A DNA stretch of 64,000 nt from Coix lacryma-jobi var. lacryma-jobi (taxonomy: Eukaryota; Streptophyta; Magnoliopsida; Poales; Poaceae): assembly GCA_009763385.1 (NCBI GenBank), contig CM019827.1, positions 112,867,204 to 112,931,203 on the forward strand. Reading direction: 5' to 3'. The position numbers and the translations under genes are program-made. Below, piece after piece: positions 9,841 through 22,400 of the stretch. The notes under the pieces are model-generated. The model ran no database searches. It was not told the origin of the DNA and saw only the letters and a program-made list of their open reading frames with translations. The stretch's first letter is position 1. Every line of letters begins with the position of its first letter.

Positions 9841-10971
9841 GGGATGGTAGAGAGCACGGGATGGTGTGGATGAGCTCGGCCGAAGCGTGCGCACTCGATT
9901 GCAAGCCGGCGGGAGGACGGGCGTGCACCCAGGGCCTGGGCGAAGGCTCGCCGGTGACGGCCACGCGGCGGCGACGCCCTGGGCACTGTAGGGGACGGGG
10001 CGGAGGTCAGCGCTTGCGCGTGCGGGTGCGGCATGATGGCGCGGGCGCAGGCGACAAGTCGGGGCGGGCGTGCGGCTGCCGGGCGCGCGTGGCGCAGGCG
10101 GCGCTGGCGCGCGGCCATGGCCGGGGCCCCCTCCTGCTCTGTGTCGGCTAGAGGTAGGGGATGAACAGGGCTAGGTCTAGGGTTTGACTTTCTGTATTTC
10201 GCGAATTACTTCCAAAACTTGAACTGAGCAGCAAAAACTCAAAACACCAAAGTTGTTCAAAAAAAAGAGATCTACAACTTTGTCAACAAGAATATTTTCA
10301 AATTCCAAACAGTTTTTGAATTAAATACGAAATCAGAAAAGGGGACATTTTTAGGATTTGAATAATTTCAAAATTACTTTTGATTTTACATTGAAAGTTG
10401 GAAATCTGCAAATATGAAAGTTGTTCCTTTTATCAAAACCTACAACTTTGCTAATATACCCTTTTTCTGAAACCCAATAGTTTTTAAATAAATTTTGAAA
10501 ACTGAAAAGGGGACAAAAACTGGAATCTGAATGAATTTGGATTTACTTCAAACTTTGTACAGAAACTTGAAAATTTGTAAATACCAAAGTTGTTTCTCTT
10601 GGCCAGATCTACAACTTTGCTTTTTGGACCAACCTCAAATTTTGAATAATTTTTGAATTACAAAAAGAGGGATAAAATCCAGGGTTTGGAAATCAGGGTT
10701 TTGCAAAGGGATTTGAAATCTGATTTTGATTTTTGAACTTTGGCCAACACAACAAAACTTCAAGACATCCAACTGAACAAGAATTACACAAAGCTAGGCA
10801 CAGAGGTGAAATTACCATTTTTGCCCTTATAGGAAGATTTGGGCTTTTAGGGTTTTTGAAACGAGATTGCTACACAAGTACTAAGCAAACATAAATGCAA
10901 GGCAAGGATGATTAATGACTAATGATGATGACATGTTAGGTTAATTACAGTTAAACACCAGAGGTGTTACA

Positions 10972-12340
10972 GGGGGAGAACTAGCAAGCCCCAGGGAGGC
11001 TATCGGAGGGCTTGGTTTGGCCTGTGAAGCTCCAGAGGAGCTTGGCCTTGGGCATGGCCATGGCGGCGGCCATGATGCTCGGCCGGAGGCGGAGGGAGAG
11101 CTACGGGGTGGTAGAGAGCTCGCGAACTAGTGTTCTCACCTTGCCTTTGCTTGGCGAAGCTGGCGAGTGAAGGAGGGAGGTGGCGGAGCTTTGGTCGGGG
11201 GCGAACGGCTCCGGGCTTCGAGCGGCGCTGATGGCGACCGCGGCGGCGCTCCTCGGACTCCGGCGTCAGCGGGGCTCGGCTGGTGGCGCTAGCGCGAGCA
11301 CCGGGCGTCCTGGGTGGAGGCGGGATGGTTTGTGCGAGGAATCGAGCCGAGAGGCTCTAGGGCGGTGGGAACGGCGAGGGCGTGCTTGCGGTGGCCAAGG
11401 CGAGTCGAGCGCTCGGCTTTGCTTGTTCGTTCGCGGGAGAGAGGGAACCGGCGAGAGCGAGCGCGAGTGAGCTGAGTGAACGGTGAATGAGAGGGTGAGC
11501 GGGAGCGGAGCCGGTTTTGCTCGGCTGGCCGAGCGGACAGCCGGTCGTGGCGGGTCCCGTGGCCGGCGACGGCGAGTGGCGAGCGCGGGCCGCGAGGCAG
11601 CGCGGCAGGCGAGGCGGCGAGGTTGTGGGCGAGGGAGATAGTTGGGGTGATCAGGCGGAGAAGGATCGGAGGGGGAGTGGCCGCGCGAGATTTGGAGCAG
11701 GAGACGGCGACCACGTGGCGCAATCGCCGGCGTGCGGCGCGGTGTGGTCGGGGCGACCGGCGCGGCGCTGCGCGGCAAGCGCGCGCGGGAGCAGGCAGGC
11801 GCGGGCCTGTGCGGGCGCGAGGTGGGCCGAAAAAGGCCGAGTGGGCCGAATGTGAAGCGCCGGGAAAAATCGTTTTCCTTTTTCTTTTTCCAAAAACTTT
11901 TCAAACTTTGACCATTCAAAAACAGCTTCAAAAACTCCAAACTAGGTTTTGACCCAAAAATAAAAGTTGCTCAAAATAATTTTCTCTACAACTTTCATAT
12001 AAGATACTTTTTCTGAAACTCATTTTCTCAACCTCCACATAAATAAAGCCAATTTTGAGACATAAATCATTTTGTTTACCTTGTTTTTATTTGCTTAAAC
12101 CATTTTGAACTAGGTCAAGATGCCAACATGAAAAGTGTTATACTCAATATTCTTTATTTTATAAGATTATTTACCAAGACAGAAATCCACTTAAACCATC
12201 AAGTCCAATAGAAATCCAAAATCCAAATAAATAAGCAAAAGGCAAAAACACTCTCATGCACATGAAATGATGCCATGCATTGCTTATGCATTTTAGTAGC
12301 TAAATGTAGTTCCTAATGCAGTGCTTGACACTAGGGTGTC
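10972..12340 (-). repeat. LTR of a second Tekay-like family, interrupted by E1
   Basis: In minus orientation it begins TGACACCCTAGTGTCA at 12340. An AT-rich U3 with ACAACTTT-like words follows, then a GC-rich block (about 10980-11870), the same architecture as the E1 LTR but a different sequence. E1 inserted into it at 10971/10972, so the remainder should lie left of the window. ORFs in the GC-rich block look like composition artefacts. Confidence 0.72.
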
Positions 12341-12873
12341 ATAATGAGTATTTAGGGACCGCCCAAATCCCATAGACTGTGACTAGTAGTCTAACTCATA
12401 TAGGTGTATTCCTCATAAGATGTTCTGTAGGACAACATCTCATCTTTATAAGACTCTCGGAATACATTAAGGTAAATACCAACCTGCCTTACAGAAGGAA
12501 AGTTATGCATCAGAGATAGGTTCAAAAGGTAACTTTCCTCTCAACCTACTCATAGCTTGTTTCACCACTCTACTTCACGGGATCTCCGATCACATAGAGC
12601 AGGTTACCACTATAGTAGATTTTCACATGGGTCTCATACCCATCTCCCTCGATGCATTTTCTAACACATTTCGTGACAATCCCTTAGTGAATTGATCTGC
12701 CAGATTATTCGACGTGTGGACATAATCCAACGTTATAACTCCGGAGGTTTTTAACTTTCTAACAGATTTCAATCTTCTCTTTACATGCCTTGTAGACTTC
12801 ATGTTACACCTGGAACTGTTGACCTTCGCAATCACAGTTTGATTGTCACAGTTCATGGAAATAGCCGGAATCA
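12341..12873 (-). mobile_element. copia 3' fragment (RNase H end and 3' untranslated part)
   Basis: A short copia piece lies between two copies of the Tekay-like LTR head. It holds the end of RNase H (12623-12856) and about 280 bp of trailing noncoding sequence. Neither a copia LTR nor a PPT is visible. Confidence 0.75.
12623..12856 (-). pseudogene. copia RNase H C-terminal fragment
   Basis: This 77-codon stretch matches the last part of a copia RNase H: CDNQTVIAKVNSS, then a basic region, DYVHTSNNLADQFTKGLSR and a short tail. The DNLAD/NNLADQFTK motif marks the polyprotein end. The rest of pol is missing, and the fragment is truncated where the LTR copy at 12874 begins. The apparent ATG is internal to the domain. 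It is a relic without its own promoter. Confidence 0.82.
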
Positions 12874-13269
12874 GTTTTGACCCAAAAATAAAAGTTGCTC
12901 AAAATAATTTTCTCTACAACTTTCATATAAGACACTTTTTCTGAAACTCATTTTCTCAACCTCCACATAAATAAAGCCAATTTTGAGACATAAATCATTT
13001 TGTTTACCTTGTTTTTATTTGCTTAAACCATTTTGAACTAGGTCAAGATGCCAACATGAAAAGTGTTATACTCAATATTCTTTATTTTATAAGATTATTT
13101 GCCAAGACAGAAATCCACTTAAACCATCAAGTCCAATAGAAATCCAAAATCCAAATAAATAAGCAAAAGGCAAAAACACTCTCATGCACATGAAATGATG
13201 CCATGCATTGCTTATGCATTTTAGTAGCTAAATGTAGTTCCTAATGCAGTGCTTGACACTAGGGTGTCA
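12874..13269 (-). repeat. second copy of the Tekay-like LTR head
   Basis: It matches 11947-12340 with about two substitutions in 394 bp. In element orientation it starts TGACACCC beside a PPT-like tract and is cut at GGGTCAAAAC, where the copia fragment begins. Confidence 0.9.
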
Positions 13270-13290
13270 CAGCCCTTCCCCAAACAAAAC
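13270..13290 (-). other. PPT-like tract of the Tekay-like element
   Basis: The minus strand reads TTTGGGGAAGGGCTG immediately before the LTR TG. Only about 40 bp of internal sequence remain before a CACTA end begins. Confidence 0.55.
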
Positions 13291-13315
13291 TGAAAAGAAA
13301 ATAAAAAGAAAAAAC

Positions 13316-13488
13316 CAGGAGACCCTTTAGTCCCGGCTGGTATTACCAGCCGGGGCTAAAGGGTGCTGCCCCGGTGACCAGAGCCGGGACTAAAGGGGGG
13401 GCCTTTAGTCCCGGAAGCTAGTCCCGGCTCGGCAACCGGGGCTAAAGGCCCTTGCCGACCGGGGCTATAGCCCATTTCTGTTGTAGTG
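13316..13488. mobile_element. CACTA transposon end (CTTTAGTCCCGG family), truncated
   Basis: Repeated CTTTAGTCCCGG and CCGGGGCTAAAGG words in both orientations end with GTTGTAGTG, the inverted CACTA terminus. No matching CACTA start is seen on the left, so this is one end only. Confidence 0.7.
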
Positions 13489-14000
13489 CAAGTTGACATC
13501 CAGAATCTGTCACGGTGCTGTGTCGCCGTCTTTTGGGCCGTTTGGGCCTTGTATCTTGTTAGGGCACCTAAGGGACGTGAGTAGGGATCCTTGACGCCCG
13601 TTAGGCTATATAAACAGTAGCCGTCACCTACGTTAGGGTTTTGGGTTTTGCTTAGATTAATCTGTCAAGAACAGTTTCACCGTTTTATCGGTTTGTGAGA
13701 CCCCAACTCGTGAAATTAATCATTCATATGCAATTTGGTTGCATTCTTTCTCGTGTTCTTCGATTCACAGACAAGGATTAGCCTTCTTGGCGAGGTCAAC
13801 CATGCAATGCCGGTTGATAACCAGAGGAGACGTGGTGCTGCAATTGCGGGGTTTTGGATCGTGTTGTTCGGAAGCCGGATCGACTTGTGTCTCGTTTCCA
13901 CCAAATCGAGAGTTAACAGAACCTTTCGGAACATCGGGCACCCTTGTTCACATCACTTAGCCCTACGCCCTTTGATCTCGCATGTCACTTGAATCAATCT
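13489..14000 (+). repeat. LTR- or leader-like remnant of an unidentified retroelement
   Basis: A TATATAAA box (13607-13614) is followed by TTAGGGTTTTGGGTTTTGC and a 5'-leader-like text without long ORFs. The composition resembles LTR R-U5 sequence. No partner LTR, PBS or PPT was found, so the identity is uncertain. Confidence 0.35.
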
Positions 14001-15879
14001 GCGTACCTTGTTGTCTTGGAAGCATGCAAACTCTTCTAATGCAAAACATCATCCTGAGCTTGCACCACGTGTCGCCACGCCACGAAAATGATAAACTCCA
14101 TCAACTTCCACGCTCCCATGTCGTCATTGCTTATCTCATCCTCGTCTATGTCTCACGATATGACTAGCATGGCACCGCTAGCATCTCCGTCGTAGCCGCG
14201 CCGCTCACAAGCCTCGTCGACTATCCTGACGCTTGCACACAGCAAAATCAACCCGCTTGAGCGTTGTTTTGTTCGCCTTCAATCGTCATAACAGTCACGA
14301 ACATTTTTGATTGCTATTGGTCTTATCTTTCGTGGACTTCTCTGGTTTTATGGAGGTTGAACGGAACCACACAGTTCCAACTTCCGAATAGAATCGAACT
14401 CCGCCGAATAGAATCGGACTCCGCCTGCCCACGTACTTTCCATGCCACAATCTCTTGTAGACCCTGCCCCAACTATTTCTTTTTTCTGACCAAAAACGGA
14501 TATGAGGTGTCGTATGTCGATCTGAACTCTTGCAAAGATACATAAGCCTCAACAGAAAAATAATCGACAACAAGGTTACCTTTCGTATCCTTATCCAACA
14601 AGAAACCAACATGTATACCACCATGTCTCCTTTATTTGGGGGCTTGTCTAGTTGAAACTTGTGTGTTTTTAAGGCCACCAACACATGGGTGTTTCGTGCC
14701 AAAAAAACACAAGAATTTAAGAAGCCAAAAATCTATGTGTGTTTTTAGCACTTGACACCCAAATCTGGGCAGACTAGGTAACGACACATAAAAGAAAATC
14801 CATGTGTTATTTTCTTAACTAACACACAAATTTTGTTCAGGAACAAAAACATGTGTTTTACAAGGCAGTAGCACACAAATTTTGTCTCTGTTCGAATTGC
14901 ACCCTGTTTCAATTGCAAATAAACACACAAATACACTCTGTTTAAATTGCAAATAAACACACAAACACTCTGTTTCAGCATGCGGATACGCTGCACTCCT
15001 AATTTGCATTTCAGTTCGCTCTACCATGTATCACTCAATTCGCTACACCATATATCACTGACATGTTCACATGTCCTGAAAAATTAACTTACAAAGTGAT
15101 CTATATATTCATGCTAGTCTGTTCTGACTCCGTTTATACTAAGGTTTCATAGAGCAGCAACTATTGTTTGCTCTGCATTCAGTTAAGAAAATAAGATCTG
15201 AAGAAATAAAAAAAAACATCAACATAGGTTGTAAACTGGCTGCAGGCAGGCTGTAGTGAACTAGTAAAGCAACCACAAGCAACATGTCAGATCAAATAAT
15301 CTGAAGGGAACAAAAGCCAACACAACAAATAGAAATCAAAATTATGAAACCAAAATTGGTATTAAAATTCCCTAACCCCATCTCCAATATAGTGGCAGAG
15401 CTTCAGCCTAAATACAAGAGGGGCCAATAACGTACCATCGCAAAAATTAGCAGTGTAATTGTTTAATTAAGCTATGTTGATTACTGTTACTCAAGGGAAA
15501 CTTCCAAAAGCAGGGGTGGGCCATGGCTAACAGAAAATGAATATTCACGATAATTTGAAACACCAAACAAACAAGAATGGCAAGGTCAAAAATAATGTTC
15601 ATAGATAACAATCTGATATAAGGAGTATTGTCACACAACATGAAAAAATTGAAGGAAAAGCTCTACTCTACTCACCCATAGTAGGGGGGAAGAGCAAAAA
15701 TCAGATTGCAAAAAAATTCAAATAATAAGGACTACAAATCTTATTCATACCTCATCAGCCAAGGTTAGTACACAAATCTTTATATATTGCACATGTCAAA
15801 TACCATAATTGCAATATTTTACGTGTGCAATTTACTGCTTATAAATGTGCAATCAAGAAAATGGTGCTTCTACATAAAG
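14001..15879. other. noncoding stretch, no recognised gene
   Basis: I see nothing coding here. At 14401-14430 there is a short duplication of GAATAGAATCGGACTCCGCC type. From 14650 the sequence is AT-rich with many GTGTGTTTTT and ACACACAAATTTTGT words in both orientations, including an inverted pair around 14665-14720. Confidence 0.5.
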
Positions 15880-17070
15880 GACAAAAAATATTATAAATGG
15901 TCTCATCACAATTAACATATTAAAATTTTATTTTCTATACAAAGACAAGGACAACATGTGGTATATGTTGGCACAAAACAGAGTTAAAAGATTATAATTT
16001 GTCTATAGAAAGAAAATGACAAAAATGTGGTATATGTTGGCACAAATCACAATTAACAGAAAAATATGGAACCACAAAGACATATAATGGGTGTGCTTTA
16101 GGACAATTACAATATGAAAACAATGCTTAGAGCTAACTTACAAGCTAGCCACTGCGGCTATCCTAATGCTTCACCTGTTCTAAAATTCTATGCTCCATAG
16201 ATCCACAGATACACAGAGGGCATCGATGTCAGCTCCATAGATCCTTGAACAACAAACAAAAGGAGCAAAATGGGTACAATTAAACAACCCATTAGGTGGT
16301 ATCTGAAATTAACAATAAAAACAAATAAAAAATAGGTTGCACAAATCAAAAAATACATACTCCTTTTTTTAATATAAGCACAAATACAAAGGACAACAAC
16401 AAACATGAGGTGTGTGTTGACACAAATCATAAGAAATAATTTTTTTCTATGAAGGACAAGAAACAATTTTTTCTATAAAAGAACAAGGACAAAAATGAGA
16501 TGTGCGTTGGCACAAATCACAATTAACAAAGATCAAAGTGTGTTAGCACAAATCACAAGAAATCTTTTTTCTTATGAAATGACAAGAACAAAAATTTGGT
16601 GTTTGCTAGCACAAGTCACAAAACATAAAGGAAAAGGTGTCTTAGCGCATATCACAAGAAATATTTTTCTTATGAAAGGACAAGGGAAAAAAATTGGTAT
16701 GGGTTTGCACTAAATGGTGCAGAAACTCACTGCACTAAAGGTCAGTTAAGCACACCTTTGTCTTACTGCATGACTTCATCCATACCACAGGCGTGACTCA
16801 CAATTTTCGCACTGAGAGTGGGCCCTGCATGTCAACGTAAAATGAAACCTGCACAGATCGGAAAAAGATCAGACGCTCTATCCTTCATCCAACGACCACA
16901 AATCACAAGTAACAAAGATGTGGTGTGTACTAACACAAAACACATTAAACAAGGACAAGATGTGTTAGCACAAATCATAAAAGATAATTTTTTTCTATGA
17001 AAAAACAAGGACAAAAATTTAGTGTGGGCTAACACAAATCACAATAAAAAATAAACATTCTACCAAAACC
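15880..17070. repeat. degenerate tandem array
   Basis: At least ten diverged units share a core like TGTGTTAGCACAAATCACA followed by an A/T-rich spacer with CTATGAAAGGACAAGGACAAAAAT. Unit spacing is about 55-120 bp. A non-repeat piece lies at about 16715-16900. It is old, judging from divergence between units. Confidence 0.65.
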
Positions 17071-17699
17071 TTTAATGTAACAAATTAGCTATGTACTGCG
17101 AAGCCTCTAAACAAGCAAACTGCTAGTTAGTCCACGTTCCTAGCTCACTCAGAAATTGTAAGTATCCCATAAATATAATTGAGAAAATGAAGCAAAGTTC
17201 CACCTCTTAACTTTTTGTTAATGCAATTATATAGTATATAACCTTCAAAAATTACAAAACACATATATGAAAATTGCACATTTCATATTGTGCAAATTGT
17301 ACTTGTTGTTAATATAATTATACCGTATATGTATATCAATATAAAATTTGGCTCATGCATGTGGAGCCTCCTAGCAGTACAATTAACTTGTGCTGCTGAA
17401 CAGGTCTTTTGCAGACAGAGAGGATGCATCAGTGACAATAAAAACATATCAAAAGTACTCTAGTTGGTTGTGGTCTCCCTACAATCAGCGTTTCCTGCAC
17501 AACGTACGTTCGACCATGACAAAAGTACTCTAGCTGTACAAAGTTAAGAAGCTACAACATGGACCACACTAGCATTGCATCCACAAGACACATATCTTAT
17601 CCAGCCATGCACAAGAAAAATGACACAATACAGGCTGCCCGATGTAAAGGGAGAAGCTAAAAGGAAAAAAGATGGGAAAACATGTATAAAGCTACTAAC
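17071..17699. other. AT-rich noncoding stretch
   Basis: No gene, repeat or terminal structure was recognised here. Confidence 0.4.
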
Positions 17700-17989
17700 C
17701 TATCTCAAATGCTTGCAATTCTTCACTAGTTCAGCTTCATCAATCTCATCCTCTGACGAATGTGGATCTAAAGAAGCTAAGTCGTTATCTTCAGAGTTCA
17801 TATCGAAATCATTATCAGTCTCCCATTGAACAGATTTAGCATTAGAACTGAAGACTTCATCCTCCATGGTTACCTCGAGGACAGACCGCCGCCGCCGATG
17901 CTACCATCCTCGTACGTGTCATCGCCACAAGCTGCAATGATCACCGGTTCATTAGCCAAGTCGCCGTCGCCACCGGTTTGAAGTTCCAT
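17700..17989 (-). CDS. acidic short ORFs, possible 5' exon remains
   Basis: Two short minus-strand ORFs follow each other. The first (17870-17989) starts MELQTGGDGDL and ends at TAA. The second (17700-17867) starts in a strong context (AACCATGG), opens MEDEVFSSNAK and is rich in Asp/Glu/Ser (DPHSSEDEIDEAE), 55 codons. The sequence between them could be a GT donor or a frameshift. Composition is coding-like and differs from the AT-rich surroundings. I do not recognise the family. N-termini of this acidic kind occur in MULE/FAR1-type transposases, but nothing here proves that. Confidence 0.3.
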
Positions 17990-19235
17990 CTACAATTTTG
18001 TGTTAAAATGCCTTCATCATTCCTAGCTTTAAGCTGAACACAAATGAAATCACCTCTCCAACATAAGCTTGTTCACCTCCCTGTGCTGCAACAATGAAGA
18101 AAGAAAACAACAACAATAAGATCATGGCAGCAACAAAAGTCTATTTTCCAATGAGACCAACAAATTAATGTAGACTACACATTAACACTACTATGATGTT
18201 ATAGAAGATCAAGCAGAATAACTATAGATTATTTGAAGCAGAGCATTCAACTCAGATTTAAAGCCAAACTATAAATATATAGCAGTGAAAAAGAACATGC
18301 ATAGATTCTGGAAAATAGCATACCTTCTCCAAAATCCTATGGAAACAACCTAATGTTGTTTTCTGAATTAAGATTGGAACCTTGTACTCAGGAATCAGGA
18401 TGCTATATACTCTAAGATTGTTTTATTTGTTTTTCTCAAAAAAAACCAAGTGGACAGTGATCACATCGACAACACTAGCATCATTAGAACTCTCCAACTA
18501 TATATTATAAGATGTGCAAGCAGAGCTCAAGGTTACTGCATGAGAACATCTGTGATGTGATACAAAACTGTAAAGCACACACCTATACTTAAAATTAGAT
18601 TTGCATCAGAAGTCAGCAAAAACCCTTAGACAGAATGCACTATATTTAGGTGTCTGAATTTTAGTTTCCTTTTAGACGATGGTTGTTATACATATTTTAC
18701 ACTATAATTGCAGATTTTATTCGTTGCAATTTCTGTAGACACAATCTGCAATTTTCGTTATCGAGAAAAAAATATCGTTAGACAAACTACAAACCCGAAA
18801 AATCTCTGTGTTCTGCCGTTTTCTGTTTGCATAAAGGACCCAGACAAAGACCACAACTCAAAGCATCCCTACTCCCTACAACCAAAATAGACATCAGATA
18901 GATGGGGTTAAGTAAATAGAGGGATCATGTATCAGGTAGGTAAATAAAACTAAAATTTGAGAGTAATAGAGGACTACTATTATCAATTTGTAACTATTTA
19001 TCTACCATTATTGCACCAAGCTTTTAGTTTTTATTAAATGTTCCTTCAAGGAGCATATTATTTGAGTGCACTGCAGGTTACCACCTGAACTAGTAAATGG
19101 AAGAATCTACCAACTAAGGTATTCTATCAGAAACAATTAACAAAAAGAGTTGAAACAAAAATAATATCAAGATCCAAAATTGGTTTCATACTCGAATGAA
19201 TAAAATTTAAAGCTAAACTCAAATAATATGCATAC
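17990..19235. other. AT-rich noncoding stretch
   Basis: I see no supported gene or element end. Possibly intron of the exon-like pieces on either side. Confidence 0.35.
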
Positions 19236-19474
19236 CAAAAACTGCTTATATCAGTGTCACCTGCAGATGTAACAACTGAATATGCATCCTCCATCTCATC
19301 ATCTTCCTTGAGAAAGGTAGCAAGCTGATGGCAGCAAATATTTCTTCACATGAAAATTAAACAAAGTTGACCATCAAGGGTATGGAAAAATGAAATTACA
19401 TATTTGAATATTAACCTGGACTTAATCCATATCAGTTGTTTGCTTATAGAACTTCTTAAAATTGGACCCCTCGA
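19236..19474 (-). pseudogene. two phase-compatible exon remnants
   Basis: On the minus strand an exon of 59 nt (19416-19474) follows a TTTGCAG acceptor and ends CAG|GTTAAT. The next (19236-19324, 89 nt) follows CATCAG and ends before GTATGC. They join in phase into text such as NFKKFYKQTTDMD, a stop, then LATFLKEDDEMEDAYS. The in-frame TAA suggests decay. The protein family is not recognised. They may belong with the acidic ORFs near 17.8 kb in one captured or transposase gene. Confidence 0.3.
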
Positions 19475-22400
19475 CTGCAAAGGTACCCACAAAGTCATGT
19501 TACAAGCAAGTCAAATATAACTAAAATTCAAACTACTTCATTTAAGGTGCATGTTCAAGAAAACAAATTAAAGTTCACGACATACAGAGAGAGAAAAGTG
19601 TGCACAGCTATTGGGACAAGTCATAATTTATCAATACTTACTAGTAAACTAATAATTAGCAACTCCCTAACTAATCGTTAGTTGGTCTATTTAATAGGTC
19701 TATTTGAATATACTACTACTAACTTTTAGCTGTTAACTAGAGAATTACCAAAGTACTAATAATTAGTAGTAGTGCTATCAGTTAGTCAGCAAGCTGACCA
19801 CGCAGCTTCCTGATAACCTGAAGGAAAGGGTCCAGGAAGGAACAAGTAACTTCCAGAGAAACACAGCTAAGAGCTACAATAAGTCTGTGATAGCTTTTCA
19901 ATCAAGCTATAAGCACCCTCTTTGTTTGGGTGATAAAAGTGAGACTTCCTACCATCTAACAACACAGCTAAAGAAGACTACTGGCAATTAACTAAAAATC
20001 AGAAATTAACATATATAGGATAACAGAGATTCAGTTAAAAACATATGTCTCGGTTCAAAATAGAGATTCAGTTAAAAACCATATACTAAATAAACCAGCA
20101 AGACAGACAGAGAAGAAAATAACTTATGTAGGTATATTTAGTGAATTATTTTGATCATAGGAAGACAAGAATGTAGATTGATATATAATATACATGCTAC
20201 ATCGAACCAACCATCGGAATCACACGATTAAAGTTTCACAGCACAGAATCACCACACTACAAAAATTAAATTAGCTCCTTCCTGAACTATCCTTGAAGTC
20301 AATGTTAGAATACAATAAACCAAACATAAAAACCAGTGACAACAATATGCTCACAGTAGGTTACTTCCCATGTCCTCCAACAATCTCATTGACTGACAGA
20401 ATGTGGATCCCTCCCATGGCCAGCGTGATGTCGCTACAGCAGTATTTGTGGCGCCACCCTGCTAGAGCTCCTCAGAGACCTCTAGCAACATCCACAACAA
20501 GGATCCATGATCCATGTCACAGATAACTTGTGCTCACATTACAAGCCTAGCAAACAATAAACATAGCTCACTGCTCACATTATATATATATATGCCAGAT
20601 TTATTATTTGAAAATCATATGGAACAAATCATTTTTAGTGATTATAGAGCACAAATAACCCAATAGTGGAGACCCTTCAAATATTATGCATTCATGGCAC
20701 ACTGCTCGGACGAGTAAGATTCTACAAATTAAGCAGTTCTATAGATTCCATAGCTTCCTTAGATAATTTGAAGTAGAAGTAAAAGCACTTCAAATATTAG
20801 ACATTCTATACAGATTCTACATAGATAACTTGCAGGTCACATTCTATTTTCTAGGGGCACCACATTACTTAGAATGCAAAAATTATAGTTAAATGATACT
20901 GAAATTACATTTGGAATGTGAACAGTTTACATTGTATCCTAGGATGTAACACTAGTACTAGTAGCATATAAGTGTAAACATAGCCCAAAGAAAATATTAT
21001 GCATCGATAGAAACTTAACTTTTCAATATCTGTAAGAGGCTTGGAGTCCCTCAGCTGCATAGACAGAAAATGTATTGAGATGGTGGCCCATTTGAAACCA
21101 TTTGTTTGTCCAAAAAATGACATGATACCTCCAACGACACCTGATTAACTGATAAAAAAATATGTGCCGATGTGAACAAAGATAACTAGATGCAGCAACA
21201 TGTAAAAATAATAGATAAACTATTCACTAAAAATAAAGGGACGTACAACTATGAATTTGCTCAAAGAAACTGACACCAAAGCAACTAACACTTGATTTTA
21301 TTTGTTTCATATTCCAGATTATTCAAATGAATTTCATATTCTACATATATTTTTCTATGGATTATATATCTTAGGTAACTCATGATGAAAATGAAAGGCC
21401 AAAAACTAACAAAAATATATTAGGATATTATAGATTGTTCATAACTAACAAATTACACAACTTATTTCCTATGAAATTCAGAAGAGAAACATATTTTATA
21501 GAATATATTCTATGGATTGCAAATCACATAAACAAATATGCCATATTGTTCGGAAAAGAAATATTTTATAAATTATTTTCTATGGATTGTCTGTAATGAA
21601 TTCAAAGGCAATTGAAACCTATTGAGAAAAATACCATAGTGATTAGTGAACGAGTTGAGAAATGTAAAAGAGAAAATTTCAGCATGTGAATATGTTGCAC
21701 ACATTTCAGTTCTCTATGACTAAAATATTCACATGTCCTCAAAATCAAATTACAAAGTGACCTATATATCAATACTAGTTTGTTTATCACACCATTCATA
21801 CTCACATGTGATAAATAACAACTATAACTTGCTCTGCATTCAGTTTAGAAAACAAGATCTGACGAAATGAGAATAAAAAACAAATCACAAACTAACAGAG
21901 ATGGATAACTGGCTGAAATAAACCTTAATCAGATTTTTAGGTACCTCAATCAGCAGCTAAGCTATAGTAGTACACCCCAAAACCTGAATTAGATGTTTAG
22001 GGAGCTTCCACTTCCAGCTACATTCATGCAGTCCAAAGTATATACAGCAGCTGGGCACTAGACGTTGAAGAAGGATGATCACCCAAAAGCCACTGATTGT
22101 CACACGTTCAGCCCCTCCGACGAGCCCCACTTGGCCTACGCACTCGTTGTGTCTGCCGTCCGAGCAAGGAACCATGACGCCACACACCCAATCAGTTGCT
22201 CCTGCAATAACCAAATCCACAGCCACAACCCTAAAATCCCCCAAATCGAATGCAAATTGAACCCAAATCCAACTCCACTGCTCAAATCAACCGGCTACAA
22301 CCCAAAATCCCCACCCAAATCTCCATCAATCTAGGAGAATCAGAGATGAGAGATTAGAGAGATGAACCGATTCAATGAAAGGGAGGCGACACGTACAGAT

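Larger units (their letters stand above)
1..10971 (-). mobile_element. E1: Tekay-like Ty3 chromovirus LTR retrotransposon
   Basis: The element reads right to left: 5' LTR (6703-10971), PBS, an H3-tail-like ORF, gag-protease, RT-RNase H-integrase, chromodomain, PPT, then a 3' LTR that runs off the left edge. The 1023 bp of 3' LTR visible here align without net indels to 9949-10971, and I counted about 9 substitutions (roughly 0.9%), so insertion was recent. The domain order and terminal chromodomain place it in the chromoviruses; the long LTR and the chromodomain text suggest the Tekay (Del) clade. It sits in the LTR of another Tekay-like family. Gag-pol is interrupted by two stops and a frameshift, so this copy is non-autonomous. 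The target duplication cannot be tested because the left end is outside the window. Confidence 0.93.
6703..10971 (-). repeat. E1 5' LTR, 4.27 kb
   Basis: In element orientation it starts TGTAACACC and ends TCCGTCACA, giving TG...CA ends and a short imperfect inverted repeat. U3 is about 1.1 kb. A TATA box lies at 9833-9840. R-U5 would then be about 3.1 kb, unusually long, and contains a tandem GC-rich array (8930-9370) and short exon-like ORFs (7044-8299). The rest, about 6703-7000, 7130-8160 and 8300-8930, shows no further coding signal. Confidence 0.92.

Noticed and set aside
11180..11940. GC-rich ORFs up to 224 codons next to E1
   Set aside because: They lie in the G/C-rich part of a Tekay-like LTR, overlap on both strands and lack coding character.
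13316..13488. A microRNA-like hairpin in CTTTAGTCCCGG repeats
   Set aside because: The inverted words are ordinary subterminal repeats of CACTA elements.
20379..20520. A conserved exon on the minus strand (text like AMGGIHILSVNEIVGG)
   Set aside because: Only one short frame with no convincing splice sites or recognised family.
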